64,000 nucleotides of DNA from Natrinema caseinilyticum (GCF_024227435.1 NZ_CP100445.1:806001-870000); one strand, 5' to 3'. Counted from the stretch's first letter, positions 37,037-46,531 are shown. The notes: generated from the letters alone by a model not told the origin. Translations and numbers: made by a program.

Positions 37037-38584
37037 CTACGATCGCCAGTACGCCGGCGTCAGGATGACCAGAACGGAGAGGATCTCGAGTCGGCCGATC
37101 CACATGAGGAAGATCATGTACAGCTTCGCCGCGTTAGAGAAGGATTCGTAGCTGTTCATCGGCCCGACGACGCCGACTCCCGGTCCGACGTTGCCGAGCG
37201 TCGCGATGACGGCGCTTATCGCCTCGAGCGCGGACAACGAGAGGCCGGGGGTTCGATGAGCGTCGACGAGGAGGACGACGGTCGAAACCACGAACAGCGT
37301 CAGAAAGAGTCCGAAGAAGACGAAGATGCCGAGAATCGTTTCTTCGTCGACGACGTCGCCGGTGCCACCCATTCGGACCGGGCGGATCGCCTGCGGATGG
37401 ACGAGCCTGAAGAGTTCGCGTCGGATCGACTTCTGGATCACGTACCAGCGAACGATCTTGATCGAGCCGGCCGCAGAGCCCGCGGAGCCACCGAGGAACA
37501 TCGCGAACAGGAGAATTACCTGCGTCGAGTCGCTCCACGCGTTGAAGTCCATACTCGCGTATCCGGTCGTCGTCACGATTGCGATGACCTGAAAGAGGCC
37601 GTGACGGAGCGAGCGCTCTATGCTCCCCGGAATCGTCGCGATACCGTCGGGAACCACGGCGAGTCCGACGCCGAGAAACAACAGCGCAGAGATCGAGGCG
37701 CCGACGACGCCCATCGCGAGGATGTAGGAGCGGAATTCGGCGTTTTTCGTCAACCGAGACGGCTGACCGCGCCAGGCGTACCAGTACAGCGCGAAGTTCG
37801 TTCCGGCGACGATCATAAAGAGCATGACCGCCCACTGAACGACCGGAGAGAACGCCTCGACGCTGCGCGCTTCCGGCGAAAACCCGCCGGTCGGTAGCGA
37901 CGTGAGCGCGTGTGCGGCGGCGTTGTACAGGCTCATGTTCGGCGCCACCCCCGCCAGGTGGAGCCCGTAGTAGACCACGACGGCCGCGAGCGTGAACCAG
38001 GCGTAAATCAGCCACAGCGCCCGCGCGGTCTCTCTGATCCGCGGGGTCAGCTTTTCGACCTCGATCCCCGGCGCTTCCTCTCGGATGATCTGTGTCCCGC
38101 CCACCGAGAGCTCCGAGAGAATCGCGACCATGAGGACGAGAATTCCCATTCCCCCGAGCCACTGTGTGAGCTGGCGCCACATCATGATCGACCGCGAGTG
38201 GGTCTCGACGGAGATACTGCCCATGACCGTCGCGCCCGTCGTCGTAAACCCGCTCATGCTCTCGAAAAACGCGTTGACGGGGTCCGCTATCGTGCCGGTG
38301 TTCGCGACGAGGTACGGGATCGTTCCGACGAGTGGGACGACGAACCACGTCAGCGCGACCAGCAGAAACGCGTCACGGTGGCCGAGACTCGGGTCCGTCT
38401 CGAGGCGCTCGAGGACGATCCCGACCCCGACAGTGACGGCCAGCGCGACGAGAAACGGCACCGGGCTCTCCCGGTAGTACAGCGCAATCGCTGTGGGAAA
38501 CAGGAGCGTCAGCGAGAGATACTTCAGCACCGTGCCGAGAAAGCTGCAACTGGACCGGACGTCGACGTGAAGCCTGCGTATCAT
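37037..38584 (-). CDS. trkH: Potassium uptake protein TrkH
   Basis: The 515-residue integral membrane protein has about ten helices. The four selectivity-filter loops with their glycines are visible: MSGFTTTGATV, SLPTGGFSPE, TTTGYASMDF and TLGNVGPGVG. TrkH forms the pore for K+ uptake with a cytoplasmic TrkA gate. Potassium is the main osmolyte of haloarchaea. No trkA is adjacent, so the partner must be encoded elsewhere. It is cytoplasmic-membrane located. Confidence 0.93.
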   Translation of the reverse strand: MIRRLHVDVRSSCSFLGTVLKYLSLTLLFPTAIALYYRESPVPFLVALAVTVGVGIVLERLETDPSLGHRDAFLLVALTWFVVPLVGTIPYLVANTGTIADPVNAFFESMSGFTTTGATVMGSISVETHSRSIMMWRQLTQWLGGMGILVLMVAILSELSVGGTQIIREEAPGIEVEKLTPRIRETARALWLIYAWFTLAAVVVYYGLHLAGVAPNMSLYNAAAHALTSLPTGGFSPEARSVEAFSPVVQWAVMLFMIVAGTNFALYWYAWRGQPSRLTKNAEFRSYILAMGVVGASISALLFLGVGLAVVPDGIATIPGSIERSLRHGLFQVIAIVTTTGYASMDFNAWSDSTQVILLFAMFLGGSAGSAAGSIKIVRWYVIQKSIRRELFRLVHPQAIRPVRMGGTGDVVDEETILGIFVFFGLFLTLFVVSTVVLLVDAHRTPGLSLSALEAISAVIATLGNVGPGVGVVGPMNSYESFSNAAKLYMIFLMWIGRLEILSVLVILTPAYWRS

Positions 38585-38799
38585 GATGTAGTGCTCGACC
38601 GGCTGCGAACCGACCGGGTTCCGACTGGACGGTGACTATCTCCGACAGATTCGCGGTCCGACAATAAATACTGCGTCTCGCGACCGTGATCGATCCGTCG
38701 CGTCCGCGTTCACCCACACCGTCGCCGATTACCCGGGATCACAGACCGCGGGGCGCGTCTCGCGAACCCGTACCGACCTGGCGAACCCGGAATCGCGTC

Positions 38800-39666
38800 T
38801 CACGAAACGAACTGTCGGTAATGTTCTCTCATCGCCGCTCGAGCGGTCCGGGAGAACGCCGGGACGTACTCCATGGTAAAGTAGGACCACGATTCGTCGA
38901 CGGGGTCGGCGTAGACGTCCAGAGCCCCCGTTTCGGTCGCGAATTTGTGGTCCCGCGGCGTGTTCCGGCTTTCTCGGGCCGAGTAGCCCGTCGCCATCGG
39001 CGTGATTCCGTGACGAGCGAACCAGCCGCGGGCAGCCGGGTGGTCCTGTGCGCCACAGCTGTGGGCGCGCAGTCCCGGGGACGGGTCGCGCTCGGTCGCG
39101 TCGGCCGGATAGTACGGGAAATCGGCCCACCCGAGCACCGCGTGGCCGCACTCGTGGGCTGCGAAGTTTCGGACGAGCCCCTGTGGCATCCCCACGGGCC
39201 AGCCGAACAGCCCCACGAGTTCGGTGTTGACGTATCCGTAAGCACCCGGTTTAGCGAACGCACGGCCGTCGTTACCCGCGTACGCACGCATTGCACCCGC
39301 CGTCGCCGTCCCGTCCCGGATAACGAAGAGCGTCACCGTTTCGGGCGTTCGACCGGGCCGAAGGCCGTCGTCGTCTTCGACCGCATCGAGCGTCGCACCG
39401 TACGAGGAAGAAATTTCGAAGTCGGCGACCGTCTCCGTGACCGTTCAGACGGTCGCCGACCCCGGCGTCGCATCCGTCCACGTCTCGGCGAACAACTCGA
39501 CGCCCTCGAGGACGACGTGAAGCGCCTGATCGGACGGCCGGACCGAGCCGTGGCGGACGACTTCGATCGTGAGATCACCGGACCGGGACTCGGCCGAGCC
39601 GACGCCGGAAACGGCGACGGTGGACGCGGCGGCACACGACCACGTGAGAAGCTCCCGCCGATGCAT
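38800..39666 (-). pseudogene. Tat-exported HExxH metallopeptidase-like protein with in-frame TGA
   Basis: The frame starts MHRRELLTWSCAAASTVAVS, a Tat-type signal, and runs to GSATV. There TGA stands at 39445-39447, codon 74. The same frame goes on for 215 residues with TVADFEISSSYGATLD, FVIRDGTATAGAM, the zinc-binding AHECGHAVLGWADFPYYP, and a conserved tail ending REHYRQFVS at 38800. One substitution (TGG to TGA, for example) explains the break. Translation from a later start would lose the signal. It would be a roughly 288-residue secreted protein of unknown substrate. Confidence 0.7.
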
Positions 39667-40002
39667 TACGACCCGTCATTCGTCGAAATTGATATAAATC
39701 TTGCTGCCAGTCGGGAGACGATCCCAGTCGAACGACCTGGCGAAGTCGAACATCGAATTCGCCACCCCGCAGACGGCGAACTACCGAGTCGTTCCCCGTC
39801 CTCCATCCGGTAGAATACAGGCCGACCGTCCGTCAGAACGCCGGCCGACCGGCCGTCGGTATACCGGCCGACTGGCCCTCAGAACACCGGCCGACCAGTC
39901 GTCGGAACACCGGCCGATCGACCGTCGGGATACTGTCCGCCGAGCCGATAGAAATCGGAGGGACGGATACAGCGAAACGGAGACGCCACACGGCGGCCGA
40001 GG
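39667..40002. other. Intergenic region with a 23-bp tandem array
   Basis: No gene is seen. The central part is occupied by the repeat described at 39815-39952. An AT-rich ATTGATATAAATCTTG at about 39688-39703 may hold the promoter of the broken metallopeptidase, 22-37 bases upstream. Confidence 0.5.
39815..39952. repeat. Six-copy 23-bp tandem repeat
   Basis: The element GCCGAC(C/T) recurs at 39821, 39844, 39867, 39890 and 39913, exactly 23 bases apart, with a decayed sixth copy at 39936. The consensus unit is CCGGCCGACCGGCCGTCGGAACA (given in two parts: CCGGCCGACCGG then CCGTCGGAACA). The period is not a multiple of three, so it is not coding. It sits 3' of the GlcD-type gene and about 150-290 bases 5' of the metallopeptidase. 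Confidence 0.85.
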
Positions 40003-41430
40003 TCAGCAGTCCGGCTCCCGAACGCGTTCTCCGTCGGCCGTCTCCGGGAACATCTTGCCCGGATTGAGCGTATCGGTCGGATCGAGCGCTCGCTTGATCG
40101 TCCGCATCGTCTCGACCGCCCCAGCACCGTGTTCCGGCTCGAGGGACGCCCGTTTCCCCTGGCCGATACCGTGTTCGCCGGTCGCGGTCCCGCCACGCTC
40201 GAGCGCCAGTTCGACGACGGCCCGATAGAGGCGCTCACCGCGCTCGCGTTGCTCGGCGTCGTCTGGATCTACGAGAACGCCGTAGTGGAGATTGCCGTCA
40301 CCGGCGTGGCCGAAACAGGGAACGAGCAGGTCGGCCTCGTCGGCCAGCCGTTTGATCTCGTGGACGAGGTCGGGATAGGCACTTATCGGCACCGTCACGT
40401 CCCCGGGGTGGAGGGACTCGAGGTCCGGGTCGTAGTTCGAGACGGCGTATGCCAGTTCTCGTCGGGCCCGCCAGAGGTCTTCCATCTCCGCGTCGTCGTC
40501 GGCCATCTCGAAGCGGGCGACGTCGTGATCGTCGAAGATCGTCCGACAGAGTTCGATCTCCGCCTCGATACCGTGGTTGGCGTGGAACTCGAGAAAGACC
40601 ATCGGCGCGTCGGGGAGGTCGCTGCCGAGGTAGTCGTTCGCCATGGTCGCGCTCAGGCCGTCGACGAGTTCGATTCGGGCGACGTCGACCTCGGTCCTGA
40701 TCGTATCGAAGACGGCCGCTGCGGCGTCGTCGAGCGTCTCGAAGATCGCCCGCCCCCCGCGAATCTGCTCGGGCCGACCCGCGAGCGAGAGCGTCGCCTC
40801 GGTAACGACCGCGAGGGTCCCCTCGCTGCCGACGACGAGATCAGTCAGGTTGTACCCGCTCGAGGTCTTGATCGCCCGCGAACCGGTCTCGATGACGGTT
40901 CCGTCGGCCAGAACGGCCTCGAGGCCGAGGACCCAGTCCGCGATCTCGCCGTAGCGGACGGTCTTCATGCCGCTCGCATCCGTCGCGATCATGCCTCCGA
41001 TCGTCGAAATGTCGCCCGACGACGGAAGCGGTGGAAAGAACAACCCGTCGCCGGCGACGTACTCGTCGACGGCCGTGCCGATGATTCCCGGGCCGACGTC
41101 GATCTGAAAGTCGTCGGGTCGGTAGTCGACGACGCCGTCCATTCGCGTCAAATCGAGGCTGATCCCGCCGTGGGCCGGAACGGCGTTCCCCTCGAGTCCG
41201 GTTCCAGCGGCGTACGGCGTCACGGGGACGCCGCGGTCGGTCGCAGCGGCGAGCACGGCCGACACGTCGTCGGTCCGTTCCGGCCAGACGACGGCGTCCG
41301 GAAGATTTCCACCGCCGTCGTTCCGTTCCGTCCCGAAGTCGGTCGCGTGCGATTCCCGCCGCTCGCGAGCGAACGAGTACTGGTCGTCCGAAAGTGAGAG
41401 TTCCTCGAGGAACCCACAGTCGTATGTCAT
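40003..41430 (-). CDS. FAD-binding oxidoreductase of the GlcD/D-lactate dehydrogenase type
   Basis: The start is MTYDCGFLEELSL (41430), just before the FAD domain. The 475-residue protein has WPERTDDVSAVLAAATDRGV, PYAAGTGLEGNAVPAHGGIS and PSSGDISTIGGMIATDASG (vanillyl-alcohol-oxidase-type FAD fold). The C-terminal domain has VPCFGHAGDGNLHYG and GEHGIGQGKRASL. It oxidises a 2-hydroxy acid such as D-lactate or glycolate and passes electrons to the respiratory chain. No GlcE/GlcF or Fe-S partner is adjacent and no Fe-S domain is fused, so a single-subunit D-lactate dehydrogenase is most likely. Confidence 0.88.
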   Translation of the reverse strand: MTYDCGFLEELSLSDDQYSFARERRESHATDFGTERNDGGGNLPDAVVWPERTDDVSAVLAAATDRGVPVTPYAAGTGLEGNAVPAHGGISLDLTRMDGVVDYRPDDFQIDVGPGIIGTAVDEYVAGDGLFFPPLPSSGDISTIGGMIATDASGMKTVRYGEIADWVLGLEAVLADGTVIETGSRAIKTSSGYNLTDLVVGSEGTLAVVTEATLSLAGRPEQIRGGRAIFETLDDAAAAVFDTIRTEVDVARIELVDGLSATMANDYLGSDLPDAPMVFLEFHANHGIEAEIELCRTIFDDHDVARFEMADDDAEMEDLWRARRELAYAVSNYDPDLESLHPGDVTVPISAYPDLVHEIKRLADEADLLVPCFGHAGDGNLHYGVLVDPDDAEQRERGERLYRAVVELALERGGTATGEHGIGQGKRASLEPEHGAGAVETMRTIKRALDPTDTLNPGKMFPETADGERVREPDC

Positions 41431-41740
41431 ACGGCCACGTTGGGCACGACCCGTATCAACGTTTCCCACCGGTTCAACGCGCGAGAGCGCCACCGGTCGG
41501 TCGTACGCGGCGACGCGATACCGCCACGAGACTCGCGGTCGTCCCGCGACCGCGTGGTGAATCGGGATGCGCGAGACCCGCGTGAACCGCGATTCGTGAC
41601 CCTCCGGGGAACCGAAATTCGGGACCTTGTCGAGGAGTCGAGATGGACGAGAATCGTTCCGTTTTATGTGATTGCGTACCCCGGTGCATGGTGATGCAAC
41701 CGCGATACCCAACTCGTGTGCCTGTGCGGAGGGATGAACT
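41431..41740. other. Divergent promoter region of the FAD and F420-type oxidoreductases
   Basis: It contains a TATA-like GTTTTATGTG near 41660-41669 and a clear Shine-Dalgarno GGAGG at 41728-41732, eight bases before the GTG at 41741. No other gene is seen. Confidence 0.45.
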
Positions 41741-42748
41741 GTGAACGCCGAACTGGACTTGCTGATTCGTCTCGGTGACTACGATCGCCCACAGGAAGTC
41801 GGTGACCGCGCCGTTCAGGCGGAAGAACTGGGCTTCGACCGGATTACGGTCGGCGAAACGACCGGGTGGAACATCGTTCCGCCGCTGACGCTGGCCGCTG
41901 ACCGCACCGACGAACTCGGCATCTCGACCGACGTCGTCTCGCCGTACGGTCGAACGCCGGCGATGCTCGCTCAGACCGCGCTCACGTTACAGGACACCGC
42001 TGACGGCCGGTACCGCTTCGGAATCGGACCGAGTTCGCCGGCGATTACGGAACGGTGGCACGGGATGGATTTCGACCGTCCGCTGCGCCGGACTCGAGAG
42101 GTGATCGAGATCATGCGCGCAGTCTACGAGGAAGGGAACCCTGCCTACGAAGGCGATATCTTCGAGATTCCGGGCCTCGGCTACGAACGGGGACCGACCG
42201 AGAACCCGCCGCCGATCGACGTCGGCACGCTCGGTCCGAAAGCCACCGAGATGGCCGGTCGCTTCGGCGACGGCTGGACACCACAGATGTTCACCGCCGA
42301 CGGCCTCAGGGACCGACTCGAGGACCTCGAACGCGGCGCAAACCTCGCCGACAAGGATCTCTCGGACCTCCGCGTGGCCCCGATCGTCCGGGTAATCGCG
42401 GGCGAAGACCGCGAAGAAGCGCGCCGGAAGGCCCGTAGCACGATCGCGTTCATGCTGGGTGCCTACGGCCCCTACTACGGGAATTCGGTCGCGAAACAGG
42501 GACACGAGGACGTCGTCGAAGACATCCGTGCGGCCTGGGATGACCGCGACACGGACGCGATGGCCGCGGCGTTGCCCGACGAGGTTCTCGACGACCTCGC
42601 TCCCGCAGGTACCCCGGACGAGGTCCGCGAGTGGCTCACGTCTTACGGCGAGATCGACGGCGTCGATGCCGTTCGAGTCGGCTTCGTCAACGGCATGTCC
42701 GAAGACGACAAGCGAACGACGATGGAAGCGGTCGCCGACCTCGTCTAA
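41741..42748 (+). CDS. LLM-class F420-dependent oxidoreductase
   Basis: The protein has 335 residues from a GTG start with a strong ribosome binding site (GGAGG, 8 bases upstream), unusual among the many leaderless genes here. It has ELDLLIRLGDYDRPQEVG, FGIGPSSPAITERWHGMDFD, ETTGWNIVPPLTLAA and DVGTLGPKATEMAGRFGDGW, typical of luciferase-like monooxygenase folds that use F420. The substrate is unknown. Confidence 0.85.
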   Translation: MNAELDLLIRLGDYDRPQEVGDRAVQAEELGFDRITVGETTGWNIVPPLTLAADRTDELGISTDVVSPYGRTPAMLAQTALTLQDTADGRYRFGIGPSSPAITERWHGMDFDRPLRRTREVIEIMRAVYEEGNPAYEGDIFEIPGLGYERGPTENPPPIDVGTLGPKATEMAGRFGDGWTPQMFTADGLRDRLEDLERGANLADKDLSDLRVAPIVRVIAGEDREEARRKARSTIAFMLGAYGPYYGNSVAKQGHEDVVEDIRAAWDDRDTDAMAAALPDEVLDDLAPAGTPDEVREWLTSYGEIDGVDAVRVGFVNGMSEDDKRTTMEAVADLV

Positions 42749-42892
42749 CGGCCGCGCTCGGTCCGTCACGGTATCGGAATCGCCCGGGCCGACGTGACCG
42801 CACCGGGTACGCCGTCGCAATACGACACCGAGAGCGAGTGTTCCGATCGGACTCACAGTTCCGTTAAATACTGGTCGGGCCCTAACGGGGAC

Positions 42893-43294
42893 ATGATTCC
42901 ACTCGTCCGTTCGCCAGGCAGCCTCACCGCACTCGGTGACACGCGCCACGACGACACCGATTCGGCGGTGGATCTCCTCGCAAATCGACGACGACGTGCG
43001 GTCTTACTGTCTCTCGATTCGACCGGTGGTTCGGCCACCATCCAGGAGTTAGCCGCGGAGATCGCCGCGGAGGAGATACCCGCCGAACCGAACGTGATTT
43101 CGGACCACGGGGCGGTTTCCGCGCGAAATCGCCGCGCCATCCAGATTTCGTTACACCACACTCACGTGCCGAAACTGGCCTCAGCAGACGCGGTCGAATA
43201 CGACGCCGCGACGAAGACGGTTGCGATGACCGATCGCGGCCGGACGCTCCTCTCTCGATACGAGGCCGTTTCCCGGTCGCCACAGCGCGGCTAG
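42893..43294 (+). CDS. DUF7344-like winged-helix protein
   Basis: The start is MIPLVRSPGSLTALGD (42893); an in-frame GTG at 42794 would add 33 poorly conserved residues. The 133-residue protein has AVDLLANRRRRAVLLSLDS, TIQELAAEIAAEEIPAEP and RRAIQISLHHTHVPKLASAD, matching the family pattern. A TATA-like TTAAATACT lies about 30 bases upstream. No membrane segment is present. DNA binding is inferred. Confidence 0.75.
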   Translation: MIPLVRSPGSLTALGDTRHDDTDSAVDLLANRRRRAVLLSLDSTGGSATIQELAAEIAAEEIPAEPNVISDHGAVSARNRRAIQISLHHTHVPKLASADAVEYDAATKTVAMTDRGRTLLSRYEAVSRSPQRG

Positions 43295-43341
43295 GTCACC
43301 GGCAGCACGTTCCGTCGCCGCGAACGCCGAGCAACCGAACG

Positions 43342-44307
43342 CTACGGTTCGAGAACCACTTTCCCGAAGAAACTATCCGTCGTGACGGCACGGTGCGCGT
43401 CGGCGGCCTCCTCGAGGTCGTACGCCCGGTCGATAGCGATCGAGAGGGCCTCGGTTTGCATCAGGTGTGCGACTCCGCGCAGCGGAACGCGAAGATCCGG
43501 CGTGTTGAACATGCTCATAAACTGGTAGGAGACGTCTTTCGACCGGGCCGGGCCGTCGTTCGTAAAGCCGGGGTCGGGTTCGTTCTCGCCGATGCCGACG
43601 ACGCGGGCGTTCGCCGCGGCGACCTCCGCATCGAACTGCAGGTACTCGTCGAGTCGGTGATCCAGCACGACGTCGACGCCGCCGTCGGATGCCTCGAGAA
43701 CGGCGTCTCCCAGATCGTCGCGGCTATAGTCGAGCACCGTTTCGGTCCCGTAGGTTTCCAGGGCGTCGTGGTACGCATCGGCTGCGGTGGTGATCACCCG
43801 TGCGCTGACGGCGGCCGCGATCTGGACGGCCGCGTGGCCGACGCCGCCGGAGCCGCCGTGGATCAGGCAGTATTCGGCCGGTCGGAGTTCGGCGTGGTCG
43901 ATGAGCGCGCGCCAGGCCGTGACGGCGGCGACGCCTGCGGCGCCCGCCTCGGTCACGTCGACGCCGTCGGGAAGGTGGACCACGCGATCGGTCGGGACCG
44001 TCGCGTACTCTGCAGCGGAGCCCTGGAAGCTTCCGTTGCCGATCCCGGTGCCGAACACACGGTCACCCTCGTCGAACGCCTCGACGGCCGCGCCGGTCTC
44101 GCTGACGACGCCCGCGAAGTCGACCCCGGGCGAAAACGGAACGTCGACCGGCGTGTACGACCCGTCCCGAAAATAGGTGTCCACTGGATTGACGCCCGCA
44201 GCGGCGATTTCGACTAGCAGTTCGGTCTCGCCGGGTTCCGGCCGGTCGATTTCGTCGACCTGGAGCACGTCCGCATCACCGTGTTCGTGAAGGCGCAGGG
44301 CTCGCAT
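43342..44307 (-). CDS. NADPH:quinone reductase-like zinc-independent alcohol dehydrogenase
   Basis: The 321-residue MDR-family protein starts MRALRLHEHGDADVLQVDEI. It has GVNPVDTYFRDGSY in place of the zinc-ligand region, then SPGVDFAGVVSETG and the nucleotide-binding IHGGSGGVGHAAVQIA (GGxGxxG type). There is no structural zinc lobe. Such enzymes reduce quinones or enones with NADPH. Longer in-frame starts upstream (to 44583) give non-conserved sequence. Confidence 0.87.
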   Translation of the reverse strand: MRALRLHEHGDADVLQVDEIDRPEPGETELLVEIAAAGVNPVDTYFRDGSYTPVDVPFSPGVDFAGVVSETGAAVEAFDEGDRVFGTGIGNGSFQGSAAEYATVPTDRVVHLPDGVDVTEAGAAGVAAVTAWRALIDHAELRPAEYCLIHGGSGGVGHAAVQIAAAVSARVITTAADAYHDALETYGTETVLDYSRDDLGDAVLEASDGGVDVVLDHRLDEYLQFDAEVAAANARVVGIGENEPDPGFTNDGPARSKDVSYQFMSMFNTPDLRVPLRGVAHLMQTEALSIAIDRAYDLEEAADAHRAVTTDSFFGKVVLEP

Positions 44308-44461
44308 GACGATAGTAACCACGCGACCGGACGGCAAAAGAGTGTAGCCCATCGCAGCAGATACCGGGTCGCCTCGAACCGCCGCGCCGTTCGCATCGGT
44401 CTCGACCGCCGTCGCACGGGCACGGAGCATCGTTCTCCGCACGCCGGCCCTGTCCGATATC

Positions 44462-44686
44462 GTGAGCGAACTCGAAACCCCGCCACTCGAGGAGACGACC
44501 GTCGGCATCTTTCTCGCGCCGGACGGTACCGAGGAAATCGAATTCGCCGGGCCGAGAGACGCGGCCGACGATGCCGGAGCCACGGACGTCGGTCTGGTAA
44601 CGAGCCGAAATCCCGACGTTCGCGACGCCTTTTGCGAGACGGTCGTCGAGGAGTTCGCCCCCAGCCAGGGGAAGGACCGTCGGTAG
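44462..44686 (+). pseudogene. DJ-1/PfpI-family remnant with central deletion
   Basis: The 74-codon frame (GTG start) begins ETTVGIFLAPDGTEEIEFAG, the usual first strand and helix of PfpI/DJ-1 proteins. It then jumps directly to VGLVTSRNPDVRDAFCETVV, which is the C-terminal stretch of the same family. The middle, including the nucleophile-elbow Cys, is missing, about 100 residues. The frame is kept, so a short product could be made, but it cannot be an active DJ-1 fold. Confidence 0.6.
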
Positions 44687-44813
44687 ATCGACGAGAATCG
44701 AACGATAGGAAGAGTGTCGAACGAATATTTCGGGTGTTATCCGGGTGGTAGTTACTCGAATCCACTGAGTAGCGCACGTCGAAAACGATACGATACGGAC
44801 ACCGGTTTCGATG

Positions 44814-45143
44814 TCACTCGTCCGGCTCCTCGATCAATCGCGCGATCGTCACGAGTATGTCGAATTTTGGAGGTGTCCCCTGGATTTGTACGACCCCCTC
44901 GTCGGGATTGTACTGGACGAATTCGACGTCGGCTGACTTCGGAAGGTGGGTGTGTTTCAAATCGACCGCGATTCTCTCGAACCGGTCGTCCGGACCGACC
45001 CGTCCCGGGTCGTCCTCCCACTCTTCGATCTTCTCGACGAGTTCGTCGACACCGACCGGCCCCTCCTGCTCGTAGAGGTGGTACAACAGGTACCGTCGTC
45101 GTTTGTCCTCGAGTAACTCAAATATCGTACCCAGTGTAACCAT
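44814..45143 (-). CDS. DUF7344-like winged-helix protein
   Basis: The 109-residue protein reads MVTLGTIFELLEDKRRRYLL, VGVDELVEKIEEWEDDPGRV and RIAVDLKHTHLPKSADVEFV. This is the basic family pattern without extra domains and with a C-terminal helix (FDILVTIARLIEEPDE). It lies alone between the PfpI remnant and the aminotransferase. Regulatory role inferred. Confidence 0.78.
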   Translation of the reverse strand: MVTLGTIFELLEDKRRRYLLYHLYEQEGPVGVDELVEKIEEWEDDPGRVGPDDRFERIAVDLKHTHLPKSADVEFVQYNPDEGVVQIQGTPPKFDILVTIARLIEEPDE

Positions 45144-45264
45144 ATACTGGCTTCAACGACCGTGGACTTAGCGATTGGGACCACACCGTTCCGGTCCATC
45201 CGTTCGCCGTGTTTTCCGCCCGCGAGGGAAAATCGGGCCCCGGCCGGAAACCGATGGACGAGCG

Positions 45265-46386
45265 TTACCGAACCGCCCGCGTCGCCTCGTCGATGATCTC
45301 GAGAGCCTGTTTCAACTCCTCCGTTCCGGTCGCATACGAGAGTCGCGCGTACCCCTCGCCGTTCGCGCCGAACGCGTCGCCCGGGACGACGATTACGCCC
45401 CGGTCGAGCACCTCGTCACACCACCCGTCGGGCACTTTCGGCATCGCGTAGAAGGCCCCTTCCGGGGTCGGCACCTCGAGACCGGCATCCGTGAGGCCGT
45501 CGAGGACGAGATCCCTGCGTCGTTCGAACGTGTCGACCATCTCCTGCACCGTCTCCTGTGGCCCCGTCAGCGCGGCTTCGGCGGCGTACTGGGCGGGCGC
45601 GGAAGCACAGGCCTGACCGTACTGCTGGACGCGGAGCATGCGCTCGATTCGGCGGTTGGAGGCGACGACCCAGCCGATGCGCCAGCCGGTCATCGAGTAG
45701 GTCTTCGAACAGGCGCTGATAACGACCACGTTGTCCGTCTCGGCGAAGTCGAACGGCGAGTGGTGTTCGCCCTCGAAGAGGATGTGCTCGTAGACCTCGT
45801 CGGAGAGACAGAGGACGTCGTGTTCGTCGGCGATGCGGGCGAACTCGCGCATATCGCTCTCGCTCTGGACGGCCCCCGTCGGGTTCGCCGGACTGTTGAC
45901 GACGAACGCCGCCGTATCGTCCGTGATCGCCTCCTCGACCGTTGCCGGGTCGAGCGTCAGGTCCTCGCGAAGCGGGACCGGCCTTGGCGTACCGTCGGCG
46001 ATGCGAGTCAGCGCATCGTACGAGACGAAGCCCGGATCCGGAACGATCACTTCCGCTCCCGGATTGACGTGGGCCTCGAGCGCGAGGTGCAAGGCCCCGC
46101 TTCCGCCCGACGTCGCGATGATGTCCGCCGGGTCGAGATCGTAGCCGTAATCCCGGTCGTACTTCTCGGCGATCGCCTCGCGCAACTGGAGCGTGCCCTT
46201 GTTCGACGTGTAGGCGTCGGCCATCCCGGATTCGATCGCCTCGATGGCGCCGCGGCGCGCGTGGTCCGGCGTCGGGAAATCGGGCTGTCCGAGCCCGAGA
46301 TTGATCGCGTCTTCGCCCGCGGCTTCGAAGACCTTTCGAATGCCGCTGATCGACACGTCTTCGACTCGATCTGCAAACCCAGTCAT
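45265..46386 (-). CDS. PLP-dependent class I/II aminotransferase
   Basis: The 373-residue protein starts MTGFADRVEDVSISGIRKVF (46386). It has LGLGQPDFPTPDHARRGAIE, VVNSPANPTGAVQSESDMRE and the PLP-lysine motif SACSKTYSMTGWRIGW, then LSYATGTEELKQALE. The pattern matches the archaeal aspartate/aromatic aminotransferase group (AspC-like). The exact amino donor is not readable. A longer in-frame start at 46620 adds a low-quality extension and is not used. Confidence 0.9.
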   Translation of the reverse strand: MTGFADRVEDVSISGIRKVFEAAGEDAINLGLGQPDFPTPDHARRGAIEAIESGMADAYTSNKGTLQLREAIAEKYDRDYGYDLDPADIIATSGGSGALHLALEAHVNPGAEVIVPDPGFVSYDALTRIADGTPRPVPLREDLTLDPATVEEAITDDTAAFVVNSPANPTGAVQSESDMREFARIADEHDVLCLSDEVYEHILFEGEHHSPFDFAETDNVVVISACSKTYSMTGWRIGWVVASNRRIERMLRVQQYGQACASAPAQYAAEAALTGPQETVQEMVDTFERRRDLVLDGLTDAGLEVPTPEGAFYAMPKVPDGWCDEVLDRGVIVVPGDAFGANGEGYARLSYATGTEELKQALEIIDEATRAVR

Positions 46387-46531
46387 GGCTATACCGCTGG
46401 TGCCGACCCCGATAACTCTTGATGTGTTCGCCGCTGGGTCAGCCGGCGAATCGTCACGAGGAACGGACGGTCTTGACTGCGGAGGAAAATCGGCCACAAC
46501 GAATATGTGGGTCGTAACGAACCTCACCACT

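Noticed and set aside
39445-39447. Selenocysteine at the in-frame TGA
   Set aside because: Haloarchaea are not known to carry the selenocysteine machinery and no SECIS-like structure was seen; a plain nonsense mutation is simpler.
39815-39952. CRISPR array
   Set aside because: Units are contiguous with no unique spacers and no cas genes nearby.
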